From assembly GCA_948567375.1 (NCBI GenBank), contig OX419757.1:44454001-44518000 (forward strand): a DNA stretch of 64,000 nucleotides, given 5' to 3'. The notes under the pieces are model-generated. The model saw nothing but the letters and a program-made list of their open reading frames with translations. It did not search any database and was not told the origin of the DNA. Both the position numbers and the translations under genes were made by a program. Positions 33,775 to 44,124 of the stretch are shown here, in pieces (within the stretch, counting starts at the first letter, position 1; each line of letters opens with the position of its first letter). The DNA is from Lunularia cruciata (taxonomy: Eukaryota; Streptophyta; Marchantiopsida; Lunulariales; Lunulariaceae).

Positions 33775-35692
33775 TGTCGTCGGGAAAATAGCCCACGTGT
33801 ACCCTTGAGGCTTTTGGTGTGATGAATTTTCTTTTCTCTTTTATTTGTTGTAAGGAACAGGGATTTATGATAATATATCTCGGGTGTGGTTTAGCTATCT
33901 TGTTTTGGGAGAAAGTGAGGAGACAGAGAAGGGCTGAGGGTTTTCACAAAATGCCAAAAGATTTCGAGAGGGTTTGGCAGAGGATTTCGAGAGGAGTGGC
34001 AGAAATTTTCGGGAGAAGAAAGGAGTAGGGTTTTTTTTTTCGGGAATGACAGGAGGAGTTTGGGGGCAGAGGACAGAAGGTGGGCAGGAAGGAAGTGAAT
34101 CGAAAGGGACTGGAATGATCAGGAAGGAGGAGTCATGAAGGCTTTTCAGGGACAGAGGAAAAATCAGGAGAAAAAATTTCGAGTTGGACAGGAGAGGGTT
34201 TGGCAGGGGGAGAAATTCTCGAGAAGCTGGAGGGTTTGGACAGAGGAACACACACAAGAGAGGATTTTCGAGTTGGACAGGAGGGCTTGAGAATGCAGGG
34301 GAGAAAATTTCTTGAGAACTGAAGGGTGGAAGAGGAACAATCATGGCCAGGATTTTCGAGTTGGACAGGAGAGGAATTTTGAAATGTGAGAGTGCAAGGC
34401 TATGCTTGGACCAGGAGAGCAATTTCGAAATGTGAGAGTGCAGGGCTGTGCTTGGACCAGGAGAGCAATTTCAAAATGTGAGAGTGCAAGCTGTGTTTGG
34501 ACCAGGAGAGGAATTCTGAAATGTGAGAGTGCAGGGCTGTGCTTGGACCAGGAGAGCAATTTCGAAATGTGAGAGTGCAGGGCTGTGCTTGGACCAGGAG
34601 AGGAATTTTTGAAAGGTGAGAGTGCAGGCTGTGCTTGGACCAGGAGAGGAATTTTTGAAATGTGAGAGTGCAGGGCTGTGCTTGGACCAGGAGAGCAATT
34701 TCGAAATGTGAGAGTGCAGGGCTGTGCTTGGACCAAGAGAGCAATTTCGAAATGGGAAGATGCATGAGGGCTGTGTTTTGGACCAGGACAGAAATTTCAA
34801 AATGTGAAGGGAGTTTTGAAGGGCTGAAGGCTTTTGGAGATGCCTTAGGACTGTGTTTTGGACCAGGATAGGAATTTCAAAATGTGAAAGGAGTCTTGAA
34901 GGCTGAAGGTTTTGGAGATGCCTTAGGACTGTGTTTTGGACCAGGACAGAAATTTCGAAATGTGAAGGGAGTTTTGAAGGGCTGAAGGCTTTTGGAGATG
35001 CTTGAGGGCTGTGTTTGGACCAGGAGAGAACTTTCCAAAATGTGAGAGGAGTTTTGAAGGGCTGAAGGCTTTTGAAGATGCATGAGGGCTGTGTTTTGGA
35101 CCAGGACAGAAATTTCAAAATGTGAAGGGAGTTTTGAAGGGCTGAAGGCTTTTGGAGATGCCTTAGGACTGTGTTTTGGACCAGGATAGGAATTTTCGAA
35201 ATGTGAAAGGAGTCTTGAAGGGCTGAAGGCTTTTGGAGATGCCTTAGGACTGTGTTTTGGACCAGGATAGGAAATTTTGAAATGTGAAATGAGTCTTGGA
35301 AGCAGATTTGTGTTATGAATTGTGACTAGAGTAGAGGAAACTCCATTCTAGGATCTCTCAGTCTGGTCCAGGTGAAAAGCATAATTAAATGATCTGAGTG
35401 CCGGATTTATGTTCAGTTAGATCACTTAGTTGTTGTTTATTTTATTTTATCAAAGGGCCACCGGACCTAGGTCTATGAACTGCCAGATCCCAAACCATAG
35501 CTTGAACCTGACGAGAAAATAGGATATGAGACCAAGCAGAGGTAGAAACCATAACACCAGCCTCGCATGACAAGATTGGTTTTACAAAAGTCAAGGATAA
35601 AACAAAACCTTCAGGGTGAGTCAACCTCAGGAAACTAAGCACAAGCAGCCATGTGCTCGGTGCACTCTCAAGACCAAACGTTCCCCACGACA
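33775..35692 (+). repeat. 3' LTR, complete (1.9 kb)
   Basis: It begins TGTCGT and ends ACGACA, a perfect 6-bp terminal inverted repeat. It contains a long internal tandem array (34,376-35,290). The right flank is family P integrase sequence. The left target duplication cannot be tested because the 5' LTR start is lost. Confidence 0.9.
34376..35290 (+). repeat. Two-unit tandem array in the LTR
   Basis: The first part (34,376-34,765) has about nine copies of a 44-45 base unit containing atttcgaaatgtgagagtgc and gtgcttggaccaggag. The second part has about six copies of a longer unit of 70-85 bases in which the same core is joined by gggctgaaggcttttggagatg. All units share the phrases gaaatgtga and ttggaccagga, so the longer unit probably arose from the shorter by insertion. 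Confidence 0.85.
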
Positions 35693-35695
35693 GTG

Positions 35696-36558
35696 TACAT
35701 ATAGCTTACTCCAGAGTCATTATTGGTGGCGCGGTATGCAGACCGAGGTACAGCAGTTTGTTGCCAGATGTATGGTTTGTGACCGAGTTAGAGCATCATT
35801 CAATGCTCCTACGCCATAGTTACATCCATTACCTATCATGGGATTGCGTTACCATTGGAGTTTGGACTTTGCCGGACCTTTACCGCTGACTGTGAGACAT
35901 CATCGGTACGTTTTGGTGATGGTGGAGCACTTCTCCAAGTGGATTGAGTTGGTGGCACTTCCTGACAAGTCTAGTGAAGGGACGGCTTACTTGTTCCTGG
36001 ATCGAGTTCTTAGTCATTTTGGTGCACCAGCTGAGGTTTTGACTGATCAGGGTACAGAGTTCTTGGGGGAGTTTCAGGTCTTGTGTGACAAGGCTTTGAT
36101 TGATCATCGTACTACATCCCGAGATCACCCTGAGGCAGATGGCTTAGCAGAGAGAGTGGTTCAGACAGTGAAGAGGGGATTGCAAAAGTATGGTTTGTAG
36201 AGAGGCCACTTTTGGAGATTGGGATCTCCAGTTACCTTGGTTGGCCATGGGCTATCGGTTCAGCCGGCAAGCCTCCTTAGCATCCTTCTCTCCATACTTT
36301 CTACTCTATGGATGAGATCCAGATTAACCTGCAGCCATTCGTCGAGATGCTACTGTAGTTTTGGACTTGGATGACCCTGATGTGTGGATGAGCGCATGTT
36401 CTCAACGGGTAGAGATCTTTCGGAGAGTGATGCCAATGGCCTTTGAGAACTTGGCGATTGCTCAGCATAGAGATACTTTACGCTATGCTACCATTCAAGG
36501 AGGAGGTTATAGACCCTCGATCCGTCGATTTCATCCAGGCGACTATGTATATCTATAG
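35696..36558 (+). pseudogene. Integrase of the family P gypsy
   Basis: The sequence resumes in the zinc-binding part (HYWWRGMQTEV and CMVC) after the young element. The DDE core follows at 35,838-36,200: SLDFAGPLP (first D), VLTDQGTEFLG (second D) and ADGLAERVVQ (E), all intact. A TAG at about 35,817 and a frameshift near 36,200 break it. The frame 36,361-36,558 carries the post-core region ending RRFHPGDYVYL, and one TAG (36,556) separates this from the PHD finger in the same frame. Confidence 0.8.
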
Positions 36559-36603
36559 CAGATAGCACCGACGACACTTGATGTTTCTACAGGCTGCACT
36601 ATC

Positions 36604-36903
36604 TTGAGGGTGTGCGAGATTTTGCCATCTGGAGTCCTTGTGTTAGAAGGACGTGATGGTGTTGTTTGGAAGGATCATGTGCGCAATTGTGCGCCATGCC
36701 ACCTCCCAAACATTGATGGTACTATGGACCCAAGCTTGGCACTTGTACGTGCAGGCTTGAGGTGTATGTTATGTGGCTCTTATGGTGGAGCTGCTACTAT
36801 GTTAGTGTGTGATAGCTGTTCGAGAGGATGGCATATGGCATGTATGACTCCTCCCCTCACGGTGGTTCCTCAAGGACAATGGTTATGTCCTAGATGTACT
36901 TGA
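36604..36903 (+). CDS. C-terminal PHD finger of the family P integrase
   Basis: The frame continues from the integrase post-core region (ILRVCEILPSGVLVLEGRDG) through NCAPCHLPN to a complete PHD zinc finger. Counting from the frame start, the ligands are C54, C57, C69, C72, H77, C80, C95 and C98, an exact C4HC3 pattern (CMLC, CDSC, GWHMAC, WLCPRC). The frame stops straight after the last cysteine, so the finger is the C-terminus of the polyprotein. PHD fingers commonly read the histone H3 tail. In this position the domain would take the place of the chromodomain of chromoviruses and could steer integration (inference). The frame is part of the P pol gene, not a separate gene. Confidence 0.8.
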   Translation: MRVCEILPSGVLVLEGRDGVVWKDHVRNCAPCHLPNIDGTMDPSLALVRAGLRCMLCGSYGGAATMLVCDSCSRGWHMACMTPPLTVVPQGQWLCPRCT

Positions 36904-37057
36904 CCTATAGCTAGTTCATTCTTTATATGGTATAGATTGCAGACAGGTGACTAATGATGGGGCTCCATAGCACCCGGCCTCTTGATCTTTGCCCATTAGA
37001 GGGTATACCACATACTTAGAGTAGATGGCTATCTGGAGTTAGAGGGACCTAACCGCC

Positions 37058-37072
37058 AACTAGGGGGGCGAT
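37058..37072 (+). promoter_or_regulatory. Polypurine-like tract at the 3' end of P
   Basis: ctaggggggcgat precedes TGTGGCACTTTAG, where a 3' LTR start is expected after the pol gene. The 5' LTR copies start TGTCA(T/C)GCC instead, so the true LTR boundary is unresolved. Confidence 0.4.
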
Positions 37073-37733
37073 TGTGGCACTTTAGAGTCTATGTATGACT
37101 TATGTGTGAGTTGTGCTTCTATAGTGTATGATGTTGACAGCGATGTATGTTGTGTAGCGATGTATATACGCACGATAGCTGTCACGCCATTTGTAGTTCC
37201 GCATCTAGTTGCTCGGACACTGGAGTTCTAGTGATAGTAGTTAGAGTTATTCTAGTAGTTTCTCAGGGACTACTTTCCGACAGTCTGATTTGGTGTTCGG
37301 GATACTGACTTCACGGTAGGGCCCACCGTCACTTTGCACCGTTCACACCGTTGAGTGTGCCGTCAGCGGGACCGTTAGGGTTCCAGTGCTAGCTCGAGTC
37401 CAGGGAGGTATAGTTCCAAAGTGAGCTCCAGAGAGCTCACTTCTTTGATGTTGAGCCTTCGAGTTCTTGGCTATGGTGGACAGAGGCCGGCGAGCGTCAC
37501 TTGGATTCTCTATGCTTGAGTGGGTGTGGCTTGACTGTAATCAGTGCCCAGTTGTTGGCAGTTTATAGAGTGACAGATCAAGTACTGATCTGAGTTGAGT
37601 TGAGTTGAAAGTGTTAAGCAATCTGATTATTGTGGCACTTTAGAGTCTATGTATGACTTATGTGTGAGTTGTGCTTCTATAGTGTATGATGTTGACAGCG
37701 ATGTATGTTGTGTAGTGATGTATATACGCACGA
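37073..37733 (+). repeat. 103-bp direct repeat flanking a P LTR piece
   Basis: A 103-base sequence beginning tgtggcactttagagtc occurs at 37,073-37,175 and 37,631-37,733, with a single C/T difference. Between them lies the first 450 bases of the P LTR (37,180-37,629). Confidence 0.9.
37180..37629 (+). mobile_element. Family P LTR, first 450 bp (piece 3)
   Basis: It begins TGTCACGCCATTTG and matches 24,012 onwards closely until gcaatctgatta, where it stops abruptly. It is the 3' LTR of the P element or a fragment of a second copy. Confidence 0.75.
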
Positions 37734-37899
37734 CAGATGTTTCTATAGAAATCTTGGAGCAACCTGAACCTTTTGTGTTCCCCAAGGTGGATTACTCTCA
37801 AATGGTGTTAATCATTTATATACTCTATTAGTTATAGAGTGAGAGAAAGAAGAGAAAAAGAAAAAGATTGAGAGAGAAGAAAGATAATGAGGGGTTAAG

Positions 37900-38881
37900 A
37901 TGGAGAAACTTCTGGTTTTCTTTAGCAAGGATGGAGAAGATGTGGAGGCCTTTGTGAGAGACTTAAAGAGAGCTTGCATAAGAAACAATGAGAAGAGGAA
38001 GAATGAGTGAGCCTTATTATTACCAGATTTCTTTGAGGATGCATCACTTATATGGTATGAGTCAGAATACCAAAAGAGAGAGAGGAGAGATGGGCAAGAA
38101 GAGTCTTGGGAGAGTTTGACTTTAGCAATTTCTTCTAGATGAGAGTTATGAGAGATTGATGAGTGAGGTTACCTTTCTTAAGGAAGGAGATGGAGAGAAA
38201 GTGAGAGTCTATGTGGAAAGAGTAGAAAAGTTAGAGTCCAGATTTTGCATAGTGTTGAGGAAGGGTGGAAAGGATATGGAGACTACTATGATTGGCATAG
38301 GGGCCATGCTCACCAAGAATTTTGAGGGAAGTTTGACACCACAAATTAGAAGCAAGGTGAGACATGAGAAACCTTCCTCCAAGATTGAAGCTATCAAGAT
38401 TGCAATTCGTATGGAGGAGAGTTTGGAAGGAGATGAGAGTGATTTGGTGGTGAAGGAGGTTGTTCATCCTCCTCAAGGTTACAAGTATGGTAGAACTTCT
38501 GATACTTTGGTGGCAAGGGTTGCACCCCAAGTTGTAGTTGCTCCAATTTTTGCACCTCTACCAAAAGGTCAACTTCAAACCATCACTGAACAACTTGTAG
38601 ATCTCAAGATCATTGTGGTACAACTATGGGAGAAGAGAGAGGTGAATCAGAATGTAGGGAGAGGACCTAGGAGTTATAGAAACTATCTATATAGAGGAGG
38701 CCAACCATCTGACAATTTCAATGATAGAAATTGTTTTGGTTGTGGAGGAAGACGCTATATCCAAAAGAATTGCCCAAATTCCACTTACCATGGAAGAAGG
38801 GGTTATGAGGGAGCCAATAGAGAGAAAGAGGGAGTAGTGAAACCCAAGTGGATCCTAATCCAAACAATGGTAAGGGGATAG
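37900..38881 (+). pseudogene. gag of an Athila/Tat-like gypsy (family D)
   Basis: From ATG 37,900 the frame reads MEKLLVFFSKDGEDVEAFVR, with a stop within 40 codons. The next part (ALLLPDFFEDASLIWYESEY) is the retrotransposon-gag core. After a shift, the frame 38,156-38,881 holds the rest of gag and a zinc knuckle, CFGCGGRRYIQKNC, in which the metal-binding His is Tyr (a single C-to-T step). No 5' LTR is present upstream. Confidence 0.75.
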
Positions 38882-39142
38882 CATCTATAGATGTGGTTGA
38901 GAGCAAGTATGAGAAGGGAGAGTGCTCAAACTCCAAGGGTCTTAATTTGGAGCTTTTGGCATAAGAGAAGAAGAGAGCTCATTTTGCAGAGGATATGCAC
39001 TCTTCTCAAGGATTTACTCCTAGCAAGGATACTCCCATGTCTACTAGGAGCACTTGCACCTCAATACCATCAACAACAAAGACACCAAGAGAGAACTTGG
39101 GGATGGCAAACTTCTTGATCTCCAAGCAACAATGGAACTACA

Positions 39143-39778
39143 ATGTGTTGGAGGATGTTGGAGGATGTTGGTAGTTACAAGGCTAACATCATAGTGGGCC
39201 AATTGATTGCTTTGAACCCTAACTTGAGAAAGGAGCTTAGAGGTGGGTTGAGTTGTACAAGGAGCAAGAAGAAGAAGAAGGTAAAAGCTCCAATATCAAT
39301 GGGGGTGGTGGATGCCAAGCCAGCACCATGGGAGGCTTGTGAATATGCCTCCAAGATTGATGTGAGAGTGAATGGTCATAACATCAAGGATACATTGGTT
39401 TATGGAGGATCAACAATGAATGCCATGTTAGAAAAGGTGATGAAGAAGTTGAGTATGATACCCTCAAGACCTTCAACATTTGTGGTGAGCATGGCAAACA
39501 AGAATGGCAAGCTTTGGGTATGTGTGGATTACAAGAAACTCAATGATGTTACCAAGAAGGACTTCTACCCATTACCATTCATTGATGAGTTCTTGGAGAA
39601 GGTTGCAGGTCATGATAGGTATAGTTTTGGAGATTGTTATAATGGATATAACCAAATCAAGATTACACCAAAGCATCAACAACTCACCACATTTACCACA
39701 CCTTGGGGAACTTACGCTTTTTCAAGGTCATGCATTTTGGGCTTTGCAATGCTCCAGCCACATTCAAACGGTTCATGA
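39143..39778 (+). pseudogene. Protease and RT start, family D gypsy
   Basis: A degenerate protease (KIDVRVNGHNIKD, then TLVYGGSTMNAM) has Tyr where the catalytic Asp of the D-S/T/G-G loop should be. It runs almost directly into RT (NKNGKLWVCVDYKKLND, FPLPFIDEF-type and DCYNGYNQIKI motifs), so some hundreds of codons between them have been deleted. A frameshift near 39,705 passes RT to the next frame. Confidence 0.75.
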
Positions 39779-40764
39779 ACAAGGTATTTGAACCATCCAT
39801 TGGGAAATTTATGAGAGACTTCATTGATGACTTTTGTGTCTATGGGAGCAAGGAGGAGCACTTTGAGCACCTAATCAAGGTCTTGCAATGCTTGGATGAG
39901 GCAAATGCATTACTCAACCTAGAGAAGTGCATTTTTGGATGTGAAGAAGGTCTCCTTTTGAGGCACATCATCTCCAAGGATGCAATAGCAGTTGATCTTG
40001 AGAAGGTGAGGAAAATCTCAGACCTTCTATTCCCTTCAAGCTTGACAAAGTCATGCCAATTCTTAGGGATGGTTGGGTACTATAGGAGGTTCATCTTCCC
40101 ATTTTCCAACAAGGCTTATGCATTGACCATCTACATGAAGAATGGTGTAGATTACATGGTGATTTTGGAAGACAATGAGGCTCTCAAAGCTTTTGAGGAG
40201 CTCAAGCAATCCCTTGTTGTAGCTCCAATTCTTGCTAAACCTGACTGGAGTAAGCCTTTCATCCTCTACATTGATGCTTCTAATGTTGCTATGAGATGCA
40301 CTCTTAGTCAATTAGACCAAGATGGGCATGATCATCCAAAAGCTTATGCTAGTAGGCAGATGGTTTCAGCAGAAAAGAATTACTCTATCACGGATAGAGA
40401 ATTAGCACTAATCTTTGGTCTCAAGAAGTTTAGACACTACTTGATTGGAGGGAAAGCCACCATTTTCATAGATCACAAGGCTTTGAAGTACATCTTCAAC
40501 AAGCCTAATGTGGAAGGGAAGCTAGCAAGATGGATGATAGTCATGTTTGAGTATGACTACACCATTGAGGATAGGCTAGGGAAGAAACATGCAAATGTAG
40601 ATTTGTTATCTATGGCCTATGTTCATGATGGAGATGAGCTAGTGGATGATTCCTTCCTGGATGAGGAGCTCATGACAATCTCAATCACTCTAGAGATTCC
40701 AATGGAGTACAAGGAGATTGTGGATTTTGTGAAGAGGAAACTATCCAGAAGGGATGCATGCTAG
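39703..40764 (+). pseudogene. RT-RNase H of the family D gypsy
   Basis: This 353-codon open frame carries the second half of RT (FKVMHFGLCNAPATF, active site FIDDFCVYG) and RNase H (ILYIDASNVAM, YSITDRELALIFGLKKFRHY, IFIDHKALKYIF, RLGKKHANVDLLSMAY). RNase H acidic residues are mostly kept. The DDF-VYG form of the active site resembles Athila/Tat. It is open but lacks a proper start and downstream partners, so it is part of a dead element. Confidence 0.8.
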
Positions 40765-40858
40765 GGAGAAGAAGGCCCTTGTTACAAGATCTAGACCTTA
40801 CACAATGGTGGAGGATATTCTTTTTCACCAAGGAGCAGATGATCTACTTTGAAGAGCA

Positions 40859-42000
40859 GTGGGTAAGGAAGAGTCTATCCTACTCATAAAGGAGTTTCAT
40901 GAAGGTTCAGTGTGTGGAAGACACTTTGCAAGAAAGGTGATTACTTTCAAGATTATAGATGCAAGTTACCATTGGAGAGGGATTTTCAAGGATTGTCTTG
41001 ATTATTGCAAAACTTGTCATGTTTGTCAAGCTTTTGCTAGAAAGTCTATATCTACTCTACTACTTAGATCAATTCCATTGCTAGGACCTTTTGAGAAGTG
41101 TGGAATTGATTTGTAGGTCTTCTTAATAGAACCCCAAGGAACAAACGGTACATTGTGGTAGTTACTGATTACCTTACCAAGTGGGTTGAAGCTAGATCAT
41201 TGAGGGATAAGGATGAAGATGAAGTGGGTTGATTTTTTTATGAATGCATCATAACTAGGTTTGGATGCCCTTTGGAGTTGGTTTCTGATAAAGGAGGAGA
41301 GTTTACAGGAAGCATCACTACAGCCATGCTACAACATTTCTCTATCACAAAGAGAGTAACTACATCCTATAAACCAAATTCCAATGGCTTGGCAAAGAGA
41401 ACTAATCAGACCTTGTACATGATGTTGGCCAAAGATGTAGAAATAGAGGGGGCTAAACATCATTGGGATAAGAGGATTCATGTAGTTTTGTGGGAGTATA
41501 GGACAACCATGAACAATTCTATTAGATATTCTCTACTTCAATTAGTATATGGTATTGAGTCCACACTACCTATTCACTTTGATCTTCTTTGATCTTCCTA
41601 ATTTCCAAAGCATTCATAGGAGACTGAAGAAAGCACAAGGAGGTGATGCAGAGAAGTCAAGGAAGAATCAACTCATGGAGTCGGAAGAGGCAAGAGCAAT
41701 TGCTATGGTTTGAGTGGAGCAAGCCCAAAGGAAACAAAAGGAGAGTTATGACAAGAGGCAAGGCAAGAAGAAGGTGTAGCCTTTCAAAGAAGGTGATTGG
41801 GTAATGTTGTTTGATTCAGGAGAGTGCAAAAGAAGTCTTTGCCTAAGTACTTTGGACCTTTCATAGTGGAGAAGGTGTCGGACAATTACACCTATGATCT
41901 CAAGGAGTAGGGAGGAAGACACTTTAATAGGATTACCCATGATAAGTTGAAAATGTATCATAGAAAGTAGAGAAACCTTCACTTTGACAACAAAGTGAAA
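40859..42000 (+). pseudogene. Integrase of the family D gypsy
   Basis: The zinc-binding part is at 40,859-41,116 (CGRHFARK, CKTCHVCQ, GPFEKCGIDL), ending at a TAG. Around 41,150-41,270 the core is broken, then 41,272-41,592 gives VSDKGGEFTGS (second D) and KPNSNGLAKRTNQ, where Lys replaces the catalytic Glu. The tail (KYFGPFIVEKVSDNYTYDL, DKLKMYHRK) follows in pieces to about 41,968. No chromodomain is visible. Confidence 0.75.
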
Positions 42001-42018
42001 AATTAGTCCGGGAGTAAA

Positions 42019-42696
42019 TGTAACACCCATTTGTGCATGTGTGTGGTATTATGATAGCTTGGTATTACAAATACTTGAGAGATACTATTTAAATAGAGAT
42101 AAAGGATGGTTCTACATTAGTCATGATTAGCTAAAGTTAGTCATAGCTAAGATACAAGGGACCTTAATTTAGGGGAAGTAGAAAGGATGAGCACCACTAT
42201 TTTGGATTCTAGTGTGTTGACTTGGTATTATTGTTAGGTGTTTAGCTTTGAGGAAAGAGTTGAGAACTCTTGGACCCGCAAGCCTTTTTTATGGATTCTT
42301 CTACAGTCCAAGGATAGCCCTGTGAAGAAATCCTTGACTTAGTGGTTGGGTCAAGATAAGATCACATGCTTAGTGGAATATGCTCATGTGGATGGATATT
42401 CCTTTATACTTTTTGACTTTTCTTGAGCCTAATTACTTGAGTAATTGTGGTAAATAGTAACTTTAGTGTGTAATTATTTCACAAGTATATAAACAAGGGG
42501 TGAGGAGTTACTCATCATCCTTTCATTTGCAACTATCTCTCTCTCATTGAGTTCTCTAGTGAGCAATGTCTTGAGTCTTGGAGTGTTAGCCTTGGAGGAG
42601 TATGATGGAGTTAGGTTCCTTGCCTTCTTAGTCCATGGTGCACTACCATAATAGCCATTAGAGGTTCATCTTGAGTGAAAGATAGGCCGGCTCATA
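42019..42696 (+). mobile_element. Family D LTR copy 3 (3' LTR, complete)
   Basis: It starts TGTAACACCC right after the purine-rich string gggagtaaa and ends CCGGCTCATA. It is 678 bases. Because it follows the integrase tail directly, it identifies family D as the LTR of this gypsy. A promoter-like region, cacaagtatataaacaagg, lies at about 42,480-42,499. Confidence 0.85.
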
Positions 42697-44000
42697 GTAC
42701 AATGTTGAGAGTAGAAGCCAAAGTAAAGATAGAAGAAGTACGTCTGCATGAGTTGAAGTTGTTAGTGTAGGCAATGAAGAAGAGGGAGGCAAAGGAGAAA
42801 AATCTGAATAATCTTTTGATTTCCTTGAGAAAAAGAGTAGATAGGAAAGTTGGTGAAGTAGGAGATAATGTTTGTCCCAATTTAGAATTAGTGAAATCTG
42901 AGTTAGAATAGATTCAAAGTAGTGTGAAGTTAGGAACCCAAGCTGAAGTAAGAGACATAGAAGTGCAAGTTACTTTGGATGAGTTCTCTAAGATATTAGA
43001 GAGTAGTGGGTCAGAAGATAAAAAGATAGATAGAATGCCCATGAGTTCAATTGCTGTTTGGAAGGTAGAAGTAATAGAAATAATAGAATGTGTAGAAGTT
43101 GTTAGATTTGAAGTGGATGAAGCAAAGGAAGTTACATCGGGTTTGGTAGAAGAGGAAGAAGTAGACATCAAATTGGATTCACAATTGATTTGAGAGTCAA
43201 ATTGATAGATATGAAGAGTTGACCCACTCTTCATATCTATCATTTTGGATCAGAAATCATTTTGGATTTTGTCATTTTGGATCTGGAGATTGTTAGTGAA
43301 TGGTATAGTAGTTAGATAACTATCAAAGTGCTTAGCATATTTTAAAAAAAACATTCATAGTGTTGTGTTGTTAGTGTTTATATTTTTGAAGTTGATAAAG
43401 TGAAGTGCTCATCATTTCAGCTTAGTTCCAAGTATCAATCTTGTGCATGTGCTTGAGTGTTTAGAGAATTTTGAAGTGCAAGTCAATGAGTTTGTTGGAT
43501 ATTGGATTCCACAGCGTTGATCTTCATATTGTGTGCTTGATCTTGAGTGAGGTGTAATCAAAGCAATGCCTTGACAGATTTGAGAGGAATTGTAGTGTTA
43601 GTATTATTTTGCATTGGTGAGCACAATGCGGGATTGATGCAAAGAAATTTTGACCAAGGAAGTTGTGCCTTCAGTGAAGTGGTGGAATGCAATTTTGAAG
43701 TGAGATCATTTTGTAGTGAAGTAGCCTTCTTTGAGAAAATTTGAATCATCATAATCAAAGGTTGTTTGGAAAGAGTTGATAGTATTGTGATTATGGAGTG
43801 TTAATTCATGACAAGACTGCAAGCAAGTGCTTTTTACTCTCTTTTGGGTGTGGTTTCTACCCAAGAGACTAAAGAAGAACTCAAGAATAACTGAAGTGTT
43901 ATTGTTTACTTTATATTTGACCATTTTTTACTTGTATCTCTATGGCAACAAACTTTATTTACCTGATTACCACAAAAGTGATACTTGCTGGGTTGTCACA
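42697..44000 (+). mobile_element. Family L LTR copy K, 5'-truncated
   Basis: It begins inside the coiled-coil part of the L ORF, directly after D LTR copy 3. The C-terminal piece is open at 42,924-43,193 and ends VDIKLDS. The full tail ends GGTTGTCACA at 44,000. Confidence 0.75.
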
Positions 44001-44124
44001 ACTTCTTTGGGTTTACTCCAAAGACACATAATTCCATTCTTCTCTTCTTCCTTTGGCTGCAATTTGGTTTTCTGTATGCATTTCTTCTTCAAAACTCATC
44101 AAAACAAAAATTGTGGGTACCACA
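44001..44124 (-). mobile_element. Family L LTR piece L, sense-start end only
   Basis: Only about 124 bases of the sense-start end, in minus orientation, ending gtgggtaccaca. It touches the end of copy K in inverted orientation. Confidence 0.65.

Larger units (their letters stand above)
27325..35692 (+). mobile_element. Young Ty3/gypsy element with truncated 5' LTR
   Basis: Order: truncated 5' LTR, primer-binding site, gag, protease, RT-RNase H-integrase, polypurine tract, complete 3' LTR. The two LTR ends differ at about ten positions in 500 bases, mostly C/T changes, so by eye they are about 98% alike and the insertion is recent compared with its neighbours. It sits inside family P: P gag to the left, P integrase to the right. 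The P pol region and most of the 5' LTR are missing, so a deletion took both after insertion. Confidence 0.85.

Noticed and set aside
34341-35118. Long minus-strand ORFs with repeated SWSKHSPALSHFE-like peptides
   Set aside because: They arise from translation of the 44-45 and 70-85 bp tandem array in the LTR in several frames at once; there is no independent coding evidence.
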